Shown here: piece by piece, positions 40,213-48,260 of the stretch
Position numbering within the stretch: position 1 is the first letter of the stretch
How the letters are laid out: each line of letters starts with the position of its first letter
NCBI RefSeq assembly: GCF_028368975.1
Contig: NZ_JAQNDM010000002.1
Coordinates: 2,676,007 to 2,740,006, forward strand
Length of the DNA: 64,000 nt
Source of the DNA: Stigmatella ashevillena
GTDB taxonomy: Bacteria > Myxococcota > Myxococcia > Myxococcales > Myxococcaceae
Reading direction: 5' to 3'
Made by a program: the position numbers and the translations under genes
Notes under the pieces: model-generated
The model's database searches: none
What the model saw: only the letters and a program-made list of their open reading frames with translations
Told to the model about the DNA's origin: nothing

Positions 40213-42081
40213 ATGCGAGGTCTGATCCCTGAGACCGCCCAGCGGCCATGCCTGCGCGGCGTCGCGATCGCGCTCGCGATCTTTTGCTTCTTTGCTGGAG
40301 GGATGGCGGCCTGGGCCGACCACGAGCCCTTCGCCCGGAGCTTCGACATTGTTCCTGTGAAGCTCGCCGCTGATCCGTCCGGCGGCATCGCACTGGAGGG
40401 TACTCGCTCTCTGCCCCCTGGCAGCCTGCATGCTGCCATCGCCCTCGACTTCAACCTGAACATCCTGTCGCTCAAGCTCGGGGACGAGAAGCTGGGCAAT
40501 TTGTTGCCCTACCGGCTCGACGCCCATGCGCTCTTCGCCTACCAGCTCCACCGGCGGTTGCAGCTGGCGCTGGATCTGCCCTTCACGGTGCTCCAGGGAG
40601 ATCAGTTCGGTCTCTTGCGGGATGCGCTGGGTGCTCCGGACTTCCCCGGTGCAGCGGGGGTGAGCCGGGCCGGCCTGGGCGATGTGCGCCTCTTGCCCCG
40701 TGTCAGCCTGTTGGACCCCGAGCAGTTTCCCGTGGGCCTCGCCCTGGTGGGCGAGGTGCGGCTGCCCACCGGCGATGGGGGCAGCTTCCTCGGTGAGCGG
40801 GGAGTGCTCGTGGCCCCGAGGCTCGCGGTGGAGCGGGCGTTTGGCCCGGTGCGATTGCTGGGCAACCTGGGCTGGCGCTTCCGGCGGCACGCGCAGTACC
40901 TCAACCTCTTCGTGGATGACGAGCTGACGCTGGGCGCGGGCGCCGTGGTGGATCTGCCCAACATCGGCCGGTTCACCGACGTGCAAGCGCTGGGCGAGAT
41001 GCACCTGTCCACGCCCTCTTCGGCGCCCTTCAACTTCAGCCAGGCCGACTCCCTCAAGACGCCGTGGGAGGTGCTCGCCGGGGTCCGCACCCGGGTGGCG
41101 GGCCCCTGGGGCATCGCGCTGAACGTGGGCCGGGGCATCGGGCTGCGCGGAGGCTACGGGCGAGAGGACCTGCGCATCACCTTCACCGTGAGCTACGACA
41201 AGTCCGCCTTCGAGTTGGACAGCGATGGCGATGGCGTTCCCGACACCGTCGACAAGTGCCCCACCGAGAAGGAAGACCGTGACGGGTACCTGGACGATGA
41301 CGGGTGCCTCGATGCCGACAACGATGGCGACGGCATCTCCGATGGCGAGGACCGCTGCCCCAACAAGCCTGGGACCGTCGAACATCGCGGCTGCCCGGAA
41401 GATCAAGACACCGACGGCGATGGCATCCCCGATGTCCTGGATGCCTGCCCCGACAAGCCAGGCCCCAAGGAGTACGACGGCTGCCCGGACTCCGATGGCG
41501 ACGAGGTGCCCGACAATGTGGATGATTGTCCGGACCTCTCCGGCCCCCCGGAGAACAATGGATGCCCCTACGACTCGCCGCCCTTCGTGCTCGTCGAGTC
41601 CGACCGCATCCGGATCAAAGGCAACATCCTCTTCGAGACCGGCCAGGCGAAGATCCAGAAGCAGTCGTTCAAGCTGCTGGACGAAGTGGGCACCGTGCTC
41701 AGGCGAAACCCCACGCTCGGCCCCGTCCTCATCGAGGGCCACACCGACAACGTGGGCTCACGCAACTACAACGTGGATCTGTCCCAGCGCCGGGCCAAGG
41801 CCGTCTTGGACTACCTGGTCGGCAAGGGCATCGATCGCAAGCGCCTGAGCTCCAAGGGCTTCGGCTTCGATCAGCCCATCGCCACCAATGACACGCCGCT
41901 GGGCCGCGCCAAGAACCGCCGCGTCGAGTTCCGTCTCATCAAGTCCGAGATCGAGACGGCACCGCGAGAGGTTCCCGCGCCCACGCCCCCGGCGGCGCCT
42001 GCCACGCCCGCGGCAACCCCCGCCACGCCTGCGCCAAGCCCAGCTCCCGCCGCCCCACCGCCCGCGGCGCCCAAGCCGTGA
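40213..42081 (+). CDS. OmpA-family outer membrane protein with thrombospondin type 3 repeats
   Basis: 622 residues. A signal peptide ends MAAWAD. Residues ~35-330 are a beta-barrel-like region with alternating strands. Residues ~335-465 hold Asp-rich calcium-binding type 3 repeats (DSDGDGVPDTVDKCP, DNDGDGISDGEDRCP, DTDGDGIPDVLDACP, DSDGDEVPDNVDDCP). Residues ~470-585 are an OmpA C-terminal domain that binds peptidoglycan (ILFETGQAKI, LIEGHTDNVGSRNYN, LSQRRAKAV, NRRVEFRL). A Pro/Ala tail ends the protein. This architecture links the outer membrane to the cell wall and is frequent in myxobacteria. It is divergent from the S8 protease gene. Confidence 0.93.
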   Translation: MRGLIPETAQRPCLRGVAIALAIFCFFAGGMAAWADHEPFARSFDIVPVKLAADPSGGIALEGTRSLPPGSLHAAIALDFNLNILSLKLGDEKLGNLLPYRLDAHALFAYQLHRRLQLALDLPFTVLQGDQFGLLRDALGAPDFPGAAGVSRAGLGDVRLLPRVSLLDPEQFPVGLALVGEVRLPTGDGGSFLGERGVLVAPRLAVERAFGPVRLLGNLGWRFRRHAQYLNLFVDDELTLGAGAVVDLPNIGRFTDVQALGEMHLSTPSSAPFNFSQADSLKTPWEVLAGVRTRVAGPWGIALNVGRGIGLRGGYGREDLRITFTVSYDKSAFELDSDGDGVPDTVDKCPTEKEDRDGYLDDDGCLDADNDGDGISDGEDRCPNKPGTVEHRGCPEDQDTDGDGIPDVLDACPDKPGPKEYDGCPDSDGDEVPDNVDDCPDLSGPPENNGCPYDSPPFVLVESDRIRIKGNILFETGQAKIQKQSFKLLDEVGTVLRRNPTLGPVLIEGHTDNVGSRNYNVDLSQRRAKAVLDYLVGKGIDRKRLSSKGFGFDQPIATNDTPLGRAKNRRVEFRLIKSEIETAPREVPAPTPPAAPATPAATPATPAPSPAPAAPPPAAPKP

Positions 42082-42105
42082 GGCGCAGGCTCGGGGCCCG
42101 GACAC

Positions 42106-42696
42106 TCAGGGCTTGAGCGCTCTCTCGATTCGCTGACGAATGGCGGCCTCGGACATCGAGCCGCGCACCGCGTCCGTCACCTTGCCCTCGCGATCCAGGA
42201 AGTAGAGCGTGGGCAGCGCCTCCACGCGGTAGGCCCGCGCGATGCTATCGCTCGCGTACACCACGTAAGGGGCCAGGTCCGGCAGGCGCCGCTTGACGAA
42301 GTCGTCCACCACCCGGGGCGCGACGTCCGCGTCATCCCGGCTGGCCGCGACGAACGCCAGCCCCTTGCTCTCGTACTCCTTGGCCAGCTTCACCAGCGAC
42401 GGCATCTCCTCCTGGCAGGGCCCGCACCACGTCGCCCAGAAGTCGAGCATCACCACCTTGCCCCGCAGCTGCTCCAGCCCCATCGTGCCACCGAGGTAGC
42501 GCTCCATCGGGAATTCGGACATCGCGGTCCCATCCGGGACCAACTGGGCCCGCCGCGCCTCCATCACCCCGAGATAGACCATTCCCGCCAGCCCAAACCC
42601 CGCCGAGAGCACCAGCAGGAACTTGGGCATGCCACCACCGCCTCCGCCCCGGGAGGGTGGCGGCGTCTCCTGAGGTTGCATCGCCGGCTGCGTCAC
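42106..42696 (-). CDS. Membrane-anchored TlpA-like thioredoxin
   Basis: 196 residues. A Gly-rich N-terminal stretch precedes one membrane anchor (~24-45), then a TlpA/ResA-type thioredoxin domain. FWATWCGPCQEEMP holds the redox pair Cys 91/Cys 94, and the cis-proline is in VEALPTLYFLD. It should face the periplasm and reduce disulfides, for example during cytochrome c maturation. Its start overlaps the stop of the upstream gene by four bases (42693-42696), so the two are translationally coupled. The acceptor protein is not evident from context. Confidence 0.9.
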   Translation of the reverse strand: MTQPAMQPQETPPPSRGGGGGGMPKFLLVLSAGFGLAGMVYLGVMEARRAQLVPDGTAMSEFPMERYLGGTMGLEQLRGKVVMLDFWATWCGPCQEEMPSLVKLAKEYESKGLAFVAASRDDADVAPRVVDDFVKRRLPDLAPYVVYASDSIARAYRVEALPTLYFLDREGKVTDAVRGSMSEAAIRQRIERALKP

Positions 42697-43775
42697 GCGT
42701 CACCTTTCCTCGTCAGGCGGCGGTGTACGAGCGTCAACACCCCGCGCACCCCCGCTTTCACCCGCGGATGGCGGACCACCCACTCCGCCAACCCGGGACC
42801 ATGGCGATAGTATCCTCGAATGAAGGCCCGGCCGATCCCATGGTGGCGCAGCACCTCATCCCGGAAAGCCCGGAAGGCCACCAGTTCGGGGGCATGCGCT
42901 CCAAAAGCCGCCGTCGCGACGAAGCACGAGGAGGCCGGGCTGATCCACATCAAGCGGCCGTTGGTGACGTTCACCACCACCTTCAGCTTGGGCTCTTCCG
43001 TGTAGAGGAACGCCAGCAAGTCCCTCCGGGCCACGGGGAACTCGGCGCCGCTGGCTTCCTCGAAGTCGATGCGCGTGTTGCCCCCGCTCCCCAGCTCGTC
43101 CACCGTGAAGAGGTAGCGGTTGGAGCTGCTCAGCCGCTCGACCTCCAGGCCCCGCAGCTCGCCGAAGTACGCCTTGAAGGGGGTGTTGCACGCCAGGCAG
43201 ACAAAGCGGTGGTAGGCGTGGCTGGTGGTGAAGGCGTAGTCGTCGATGCGCTTGCAGCCTGTGTTGGGGCAGGCGAGCTTGACCTTCGCTTGGGGGGCCG
43301 CCTGCGGATCATACCGCGACAGGCCCGTGTGCTTGTCGTACACGGCGGGCAGTTCGAGCGGCCGTGTGCCCAGGTTGCGCGTGGGGTGCGCGGCCCGCTC
43401 CAGCACCAACCCCGAACGCCACGCTGCCTCCGCAGGCCCCAGACGGCCTGCCACCGTGTGGCACAGCGCTTCGGCGTGGGCTCGCACAGCCGCCAGAATG
43501 CCGTGCGCCGACGCGGGGGACTCCGGCTCCCGGGCCACCGCCATCGCCTCGGCCAGCACGCGCTCCACATCGGGCAACAGGGCCTCGGCCGCCTTGCGAG
43601 CGGGATCCTCGGCACGCCGGTACAGGGGCGGCTCGGGGATGCGCGCGAACAGGGCCGAGGCATTCGCGCGCAAGTGCTCCAGCGCCACGGGCAGCTCCTC
43701 CCGCCGCACCTCGATTTTCGCCGCCCTCGCCTGGGCGGCCTGGAACAAGTCTTCAGGCTGCAAGGCGGCCCACAT
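42693..43775 (-). CDS. Zinc-ribbon and CFI-box protein of unknown function
   Basis: 360 residues, no signal peptide. The first ~150 residues are helical. CPNTGC (~189) and CLACN (~213) form a two-knuckle zinc-ribbon-like pair. The C-terminus carries a CFI-box-like motif, SSCFVATAAFGAHAPELVAF, followed by FRDEVLRHHGIGRAFI, as in the CFI-box-CTERM family of unknown role. It is coupled by a four-base overlap to the TlpA-like gene, which suggests that cysteine redox state matters to both. No enzyme motif is recognised. Confidence 0.65.
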   Translation of the reverse strand: MWAALQPEDLFQAAQARAAKIEVRREELPVALEHLRANASALFARIPEPPLYRRAEDPARKAAEALLPDVERVLAEAMAVAREPESPASAHGILAAVRAHAEALCHTVAGRLGPAEAAWRSGLVLERAAHPTRNLGTRPLELPAVYDKHTGLSRYDPQAAPQAKVKLACPNTGCKRIDDYAFTTSHAYHRFVCLACNTPFKAYFGELRGLEVERLSSSNRYLFTVDELGSGGNTRIDFEEASGAEFPVARRDLLAFLYTEEPKLKVVVNVTNGRLMWISPASSCFVATAAFGAHAPELVAFRAFRDEVLRHHGIGRAFIRGYYRHGPGLAEWVVRHPRVKAGVRGVLTLVHRRLTRKGDA

Positions 43776-43876
43776 TACGGGCGCCCCCTGGCCCTGTCAG
43801 CGCTGAAACCTTCCCGGTCCCAAAACTGGCCCGTTCCGGCCCTTCGATGTACGAATAGGTAGGAGGGTGTAAACGC

Positions 43877-44179
43877 ATGGGTATCCTGAAGTTCCTGGTG
43901 TGGACGGCGTGCGCGGTGGGGCTGGGCATCTTCCTGGCCAAGGGGCAGATCGACGGGCGCACGCCGCTGGACCACATGGACAGGGCCTGGAAACAAACCA
44001 CCCACCCCTCGCAAATGGATCGCATGAAGAACGGGGTGGAGCGGGTGAAGGGCGGGTTGGAGGATGCCCTGGAAGATGCCCAGGACGCTGTCGGCAAGAA
44101 GACACCGTCGGCCCCGCGGGAGCGCATCACCGCCGAGGACCGGGAGGCGGTGAACCGCATCATTGCCCAGAAGAAGTAA
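43877..44179 (+). CDS. Small membrane-anchored hypothetical protein
   Basis: 100 residues. An N-terminal hydrophobic segment (LKFLVWTACAVGLGIFLA) is followed by a charged helical region rich in Lys, Asp and Glu. It probably has one membrane span with a cytoplasmic or periplasmic helix. GGAGGG lies upstream of the ATG. It precedes the HtrA gene by 91 bases on the same strand and may be co-transcribed. No family recognised. Confidence 0.6.
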   Translation: MGILKFLVWTACAVGLGIFLAKGQIDGRTPLDHMDRAWKQTTHPSQMDRMKNGVERVKGGLEDALEDAQDAVGKKTPSAPRERITAEDREAVNRIIAQKK

Positions 44180-44270
44180 GCAGCCCCTCCTCCCGAGGCC
44201 CCTCCCGCTTCCGCGCCCGAGTCCTCCTCCTTAGCTTGGACGGGACGGTGGTCGGGTGTGGAGGCGGTCC

Positions 44271-45416
44271 ATGGTGAGGACGCAGGCGAAGTGCGTGCTG
44301 CTGGCGATTTCGTGCGCGCTGGGGGTGGCAGCGCCCGCGCAGGCAGCGCAGCGCCGGGGTGGGGAGCGGCTCTGGCTCGAAGCGAAGGGTCAGGAAGTGC
44401 GCACACAGCGCTCCTCGCTCAGCCATGTGGCCCGGGCCGCCATGCCCTCCGTGGTGTCCATCACCACCCGGCAGGTGAGCCCCGAGTCCTCCGGTGAGGA
44501 GGAGGCGCAGAAGGGCATCGGCTCGGGCTTCATCATCCACCCGGACGGCTACATCCTCACGAGCGACCACGTGGTGGAGGGGGCTTCGGACATCAGCGTC
44601 ACGGTGCTCTCGCCCCAGGGGTATCCCGAGGAGTTTCCCGCCGAGGTGGTGGGCGAGGATGCCCGCACGGACTGTGCCCTGCTGCGCATCCACGCGGGCC
44701 GGCCGCTGCCTGCCCTGAAGCTCTCCTCGGCATCGCGCGTGGAGGTAGCCGACTGGATCGTCGTCATCGGCAACCCGTTCGGGCTGGCGCACTCCGTCAC
44801 CGTGGGCGTCGTCAGCTACAAGGGCCGCACCGAGGTGACGCCCAACGGGCGAGACGGGGACTTCGACTACATGCAGATGGACGCGTCCATCAACCCGGGC
44901 AACTCCGGGGGCCCGGTGCTGGACCTGAAGGGCCACGTGGTGGCCATCGCCAACGCGGTCAACGTGGCCGGACAGGGCATCGGCTTCGCGGTCCCCATCG
45001 ACATCGCCAAGGCCGTGTTGCCGCACCTCCGGGCCCACGGCAAGGTGCGCCGGGGCTGGATGGGCATCACCGTGGAGGACTTCTCTCCAGACATGGCCAC
45101 GGAGTTCGGGCTGGAGGGCTCGCGCCAGGGAGTGGTCGTCTCGGGTGTGCAGGAAGAAGGGCCTGCGGGCCGGGCAGGGCTTCGCGCCGGTGATGTCATC
45201 GTGGCCCTGAATGCCCAACCCATCGCCCGGGCCCACAAGCTGCGCTGGCAAGTGTCCGCGCGCGGGGCCGGCCGGAGCGTGGTGCTGCAGGTTCGGCGGG
45301 GCCGGCACCCCCTGAAGCTCCGAGTCACCCTGGAGGATCTGCCCACCGAGGAGGCTCCGGTGGCCCCCGTGGCGGCCAGGCCTTCGCCCCCCAGCAAGCC
45401 TGTCCGCTCGCCGTGA
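44271..45416 (+). CDS. HtrA/DegP-type serine protease with PDZ domain
   Basis: 381 residues from the ATG at 44271, which has GGAGG six bases upstream; a GTG 15 bases earlier is possible. A signal peptide ends AAPAQAAQ. The trypsin-like domain keeps all three catalytic residues: His 100 (LTSDHVVEG), Asp 134 (ARTDCALLRI) and Ser 212 (NPGNSGGPVL). A single PDZ domain (~265-355, GVVVSGVQEEGPAGRAGLRAG) and a Pro-rich tail follow. It is a periplasmic quality-control protease that degrades misfolded envelope proteins. One PDZ rather than two makes it DegS-like in layout, although it has a cleavable-looking signal. Confidence 0.92.
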   Translation: MVRTQAKCVLLAISCALGVAAPAQAAQRRGGERLWLEAKGQEVRTQRSSLSHVARAAMPSVVSITTRQVSPESSGEEEAQKGIGSGFIIHPDGYILTSDHVVEGASDISVTVLSPQGYPEEFPAEVVGEDARTDCALLRIHAGRPLPALKLSSASRVEVADWIVVIGNPFGLAHSVTVGVVSYKGRTEVTPNGRDGDFDYMQMDASINPGNSGGPVLDLKGHVVAIANAVNVAGQGIGFAVPIDIAKAVLPHLRAHGKVRRGWMGITVEDFSPDMATEFGLEGSRQGVVVSGVQEEGPAGRAGLRAGDVIVALNAQPIARAHKLRWQVSARGAGRSVVLQVRRGRHPLKLRVTLEDLPTEEAPVAPVAARPSPPSKPVRSP

Positions 45417-45552
45417 ACTTGCAGGGAGAGAGCCCTTGAGCCGCCTCGCGGCTTGCGTTCCCCTTGAGTGAGCGCTACACAGTGCGCCTTTTCGCACCCC
45501 GGCGGGCCACGTGAGTGGCGTCTGGGCGCGCATCGCAAGAGAGAGGAACCCC

Positions 45553-45825
45553 ATGGCCGAGGAAGCCAAGAAGACCAACCCGCACAAGAGCTGGCCGCGA
45601 ACGGCCAAGGGCGGGGGCAAGAAGGCGTGCACCGTTGACGGCTGTAAGCGCCCCTACCGCGCCAAGGGCTACTGCTTCTTCCACTTCAAGAAGTGGCGTC
45701 AGGCGGAGCTGCCCCACTCCCGCTACAGGACGTGCTCCAAGCCGGAGTGCCGCGTGAAGACCTCCAAGGGCGGCCTGTGCGAGAAGCACTACGCCGAGAC
45801 CTACAAGAAGGAGGCGGCGGCCTAA
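45553..45825 (+). CDS. Small basic protein with two zinc-knuckle repeats
   Basis: 90 residues from the ATG at 45553, with AGAGAGG upstream. The protein is lysine-rich and carries two copies of a CxxxxC...CxxH unit: CTVDGCKRPYRAKGYCFFH and CSKPECRVKTSKGGLCEKH. The spacing suggests two treble-clef-like zinc-binding units, and the basic charge suggests contact with nucleic acid. No signal peptide. The gene ends just before a hairpin shared with the convergent methyltransferase gene. Similar short proteins occur in myxobacteria, but no function is known to me. Confidence 0.7.
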   Translation: MAEEAKKTNPHKSWPRTAKGGGKKACTVDGCKRPYRAKGYCFFHFKKWRQAELPHSRYRTCSKPECRVKTSKGGLCEKHYAETYKKEAAA

Positions 45826-45849
45826 GCGCCGTTGCCCCTCTGGCAGCAC

Positions 45850-45884
45850 GGGGCGCCGCCTCGCTCAAGGAGCGGAGGCGCCCC
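45850..45884. terminator. Hairpin between convergent genes
   Basis: GGGGCGCC and GGCGCCCC form an 8-bp GC stem between the zinc-knuckle gene and the methyltransferase gene, and it overlaps the last codons of the latter. There is no clear U-run, so termination is only likely. Confidence 0.45.
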
Positions 45885-46599
45885 GCTTCACCCCACGCCC
45901 CAGGTGCTTGAAGGCCGAGAGCCACAGCTCCGCCTCGCGCTGGGAAAGCCTCGCACGCAGCAGCGTCCGCTCCATCTCTCGCAACACATGCTCTGGCGCC
46001 TGCGGGTTGAGAAACTCCGAGGCCAAGAGCACCTCGTTCATCCGCGCCCCGAGCGCGCTCAGCGTGCCCATGCGTGCCCCCGGCTCGGACTCCGGCGGCA
46101 GCGCGGGCGGAGCCTCCTCCCGGCCACACAGGTACAACAGCACAGCGGCCGCCTGGGCCAGGTTCATGGAGGGCTGCACCTCACCCGTCGGAATGACGAG
46201 GACATCCGCGCACACCGCCAGGTCAGCGTCGGACAGGCCGCGCTGCTCCCCTCCGAGCACCAGCGCCACCCTGCCCCGCGCGCTCTCTTCCGCCAACCGC
46301 CGCACCGCCTGTTCCGGCGTGAGCGGAATGCGCCCCTTGAGCTGGGTACGAGAGGTGGTGCCAACCGCGTACACGCACTCCGACAGCGCCTCGGGAAGCT
46401 CCCGCGCCACCGCCATGCGCTCCAGCACCCGCTCTCCTTTGACGGCGAGCCGCTCGGCGCCGCGGAAGGCATAGGTGGCGGGGTCTGACAAGACGAGGCG
46501 GAAGAATCCAAAGTTCGCCATCACCCGGGCCACGGCCCCCAGGTTGTCTGGAGAACGCGTCTGATGAAGGACAACGGTCAACTGCTCACCCAGCCCCAT
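45865..46599 (-). CDS. TrmH/TrmJ-type RNA 2'-O-methyltransferase (SPOUT family)
   Basis: 244 residues from the ATG at 46599. The SPOUT knotted methyltransferase motifs are present: the N-terminal VVLHQTRSPDNLGAVARVM (motif 1, with catalytic-type Asn/Arg), VALVLGGEQRGLSD (motif 2) and VIPTGEVQPSMNLAQAAAV (motif 3, the S-adenosylmethionine knot). A helical C-terminal extension follows. These enzymes methylate the ribose of tRNA or rRNA; TrmJ acts at position 32 of the tRNA anticodon loop. The C-terminal helices make TrmJ-like more likely than TrmH, but the exact target is inference. Confidence 0.85.
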   Translation of the reverse strand: MGLGEQLTVVLHQTRSPDNLGAVARVMANFGFFRLVLSDPATYAFRGAERLAVKGERVLERMAVARELPEALSECVYAVGTTSRTQLKGRIPLTPEQAVRRLAEESARGRVALVLGGEQRGLSDADLAVCADVLVIPTGEVQPSMNLAQAAAVLLYLCGREEAPPALPPESEPGARMGTLSALGARMNEVLLASEFLNPQAPEHVLREMERTLLRARLSQREAELWLSAFKHLGRGVKRGASAP

Positions 46600-46651
46600 A
46601 CCCTGGAGTTTAGCTGGATGCCTCGGGCGGTGATCGGTATATTCCCGGTCG

Positions 46652-47236
46652 ATGCGTCGTTGGGTCCCTGCACTTCTCGTGTCTCTCGTCCTGGCCGCCT
46701 GTGGCGGAGCGGGCACCCCTGTACGCACCGCTCCCAGCGCGCGTCAGGCCCTCACGGGGTCTCCGGAGGCGCTGGAGTTCGAGCCCGCCTCCACGCGGCT
46801 CGAGTTGTTCCGCGAGCTGGCCCGGTTGTCCGAGCACGAGGCGGGGCGTGCGGCACAGGCCCTGGTGCTCTTCCCCATCACCCAGAACGGCGAGTTGGTG
46901 GCGGCTCCCGGTTTCGAAGCGCGGATGGACCTGCTCCAGTCTCCCGAGACGGGCGGGGCGATGCAGCTCGCGTTCGATGGGCGCGCCGGTGAGCCCTGGC
47001 AGGATGATCGCCGCGACAGCCTCCAGGGGCTGTCAGAGCGGGAGGCCGCTGAGCTGGTGGCGCGCACCCTGCTGACCCACTGGCAGATCCAGCCCGCGGG
47101 GCCTGTCCAGGTGGAGCGTGTCCCCGGGGCGCCGTACGCGGTCGCCTACGTGGACGGCATCCTGCGCATCAACCCGGCCTTCCTCTACCTGGCGGCGGCG
47201 TCAGGTCCTGCTTCCACTGCGGTGAGCGTCCAGTAG
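46652..47236 (+). CDS. Putative lipoprotein, unknown function
   Basis: 194 residues. The lipoprotein signal ends VLAAC (Cys 17). The rest is a compact, mixed alpha/beta domain (LELFRELARLSEHEAG, then FPITQNGELVAAPGFEAR) without a recognised motif. It starts 42 bases before the end of the purC-side intergenic region and reads toward purC, with only 42 bases between them, so read-through is possible. It is divergent from the methyltransferase gene. Family not recognised. Confidence 0.65.
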   Translation: MRRWVPALLVSLVLAACGGAGTPVRTAPSARQALTGSPEALEFEPASTRLELFRELARLSEHEAGRAAQALVLFPITQNGELVAAPGFEARMDLLQSPETGGAMQLAFDGRAGEPWQDDRRDSLQGLSEREAAELVARTLLTHWQIQPAGPVQVERVPGAPYAVAYVDGILRINPAFLYLAAASGPASTAVSVQ

Positions 47237-47278
47237 AGTCCGCGCCTCCCCGCAAACCCGCGGGTCCCGAGGCGCCTC

Positions 47279-48235
47279 GTGAACACGTCCGCTCTCCACG
47301 CGCAGCTTCCCCACACCCTCCGGAAGACCCACCTGCCCGCGCTGGGCTCGCACTACCAGGGCAAGGTCCGCGATACCTACCGGAAGGAAGACCGGCTCAC
47401 CCTGGTCACCACCGACCGGCTGTCCGCGTTTGATCACGTGCTGACCACCATCCCCTTCAAAGGGGAGGTGCTCAACCGGTTGGCGACGTTCTGGTTCGAG
47501 CGGACCCGGCACATCCTCCCCAACCACGTGCTGGATGTGCCGGACGCCAACGTCACCGTGGCGCGCGCCTGCCAGCCCTTCGCCATCGAGATGGTGGTGC
47601 GCGGCTACCTCACCGGCAGCTTGTGGCGCGACTACCAGAAAGGAACGCATACGGCCTACGGCCTGCCCTTCCCCTCCGGGCTTCGCAAGGACGAGCGCTT
47701 TCCCCTGCCCCTCATCACCCCTTCCACCAAGGCAGAGTATGGGCAGCACGACGAGCCCATCTCCGAGGCGGAGATTCTCGCCCGGGGGCTGGCCAGTCCG
47801 CGCGACTGGTCCCGGCTCTCGGAGGCGGCCCTGGGGCTGTTCGCCGAGGGCCAGCGTCAGGCCCGCGAGCGGGGGCTGATCCTCGTGGACACCAAGTACG
47901 AGTTTGGAAAGGTGGGCAACGAGCTCTACGTCATCGACGAGATGCACACCCCGGACTCCAGCCGGTACTGGGTGGCGGAGGAGTACGAGGCCCGCTTCGC
48001 GAAAGGCGAGGACCAGCAGATGCTCGACAAGGAGAACATCCGCCAGTGGCTCATCCGCGAGCGGGGGTTCTCGGGCCAGGGCACGCCCCCGCCCATCCCC
48101 GACGAGGTGCGCGTGGATCTGGCCGTGAAGTACCTCTCGGCCTACGAGCGCATCACCGGAAACTCCCTGCGGCTGGAGCCCGGCGATGTCCACGCGCGCA
48201 TCGAGCAGAACCTGCGCGCCGCCCACTACCTGTAG
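47279..48235 (+). CDS. purC: Phosphoribosylaminoimidazole-succinocarboxamide synthase
   Basis: 318 residues from a GTG at 47279, preceded by GAGG. This is the long, yeast-like form of SAICAR synthetase: YQGKVRDTY, TTDRLSAFDHVL and the signature LVDTKYEFG with DEMHTPDSSRYW are all present. It joins CAIR and aspartate with ATP in step eight of purine synthesis, in the cytoplasm. purB, which releases fumarate from its product, lies convergently just downstream, so two consecutive pathway steps are side by side but on opposite strands. Confidence 0.96.
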   Translation: MNTSALHAQLPHTLRKTHLPALGSHYQGKVRDTYRKEDRLTLVTTDRLSAFDHVLTTIPFKGEVLNRLATFWFERTRHILPNHVLDVPDANVTVARACQPFAIEMVVRGYLTGSLWRDYQKGTHTAYGLPFPSGLRKDERFPLPLITPSTKAEYGQHDEPISEAEILARGLASPRDWSRLSEAALGLFAEGQRQARERGLILVDTKYEFGKVGNELYVIDEMHTPDSSRYWVAEEYEARFAKGEDQQMLDKENIRQWLIRERGFSGQGTPPPIPDEVRVDLAVKYLSAYERITGNSLRLEPGDVHARIEQNLRAAHYL

Positions 48236-48260
48236 GCCCGAGCGGCCGTGCGCCGCCCGT

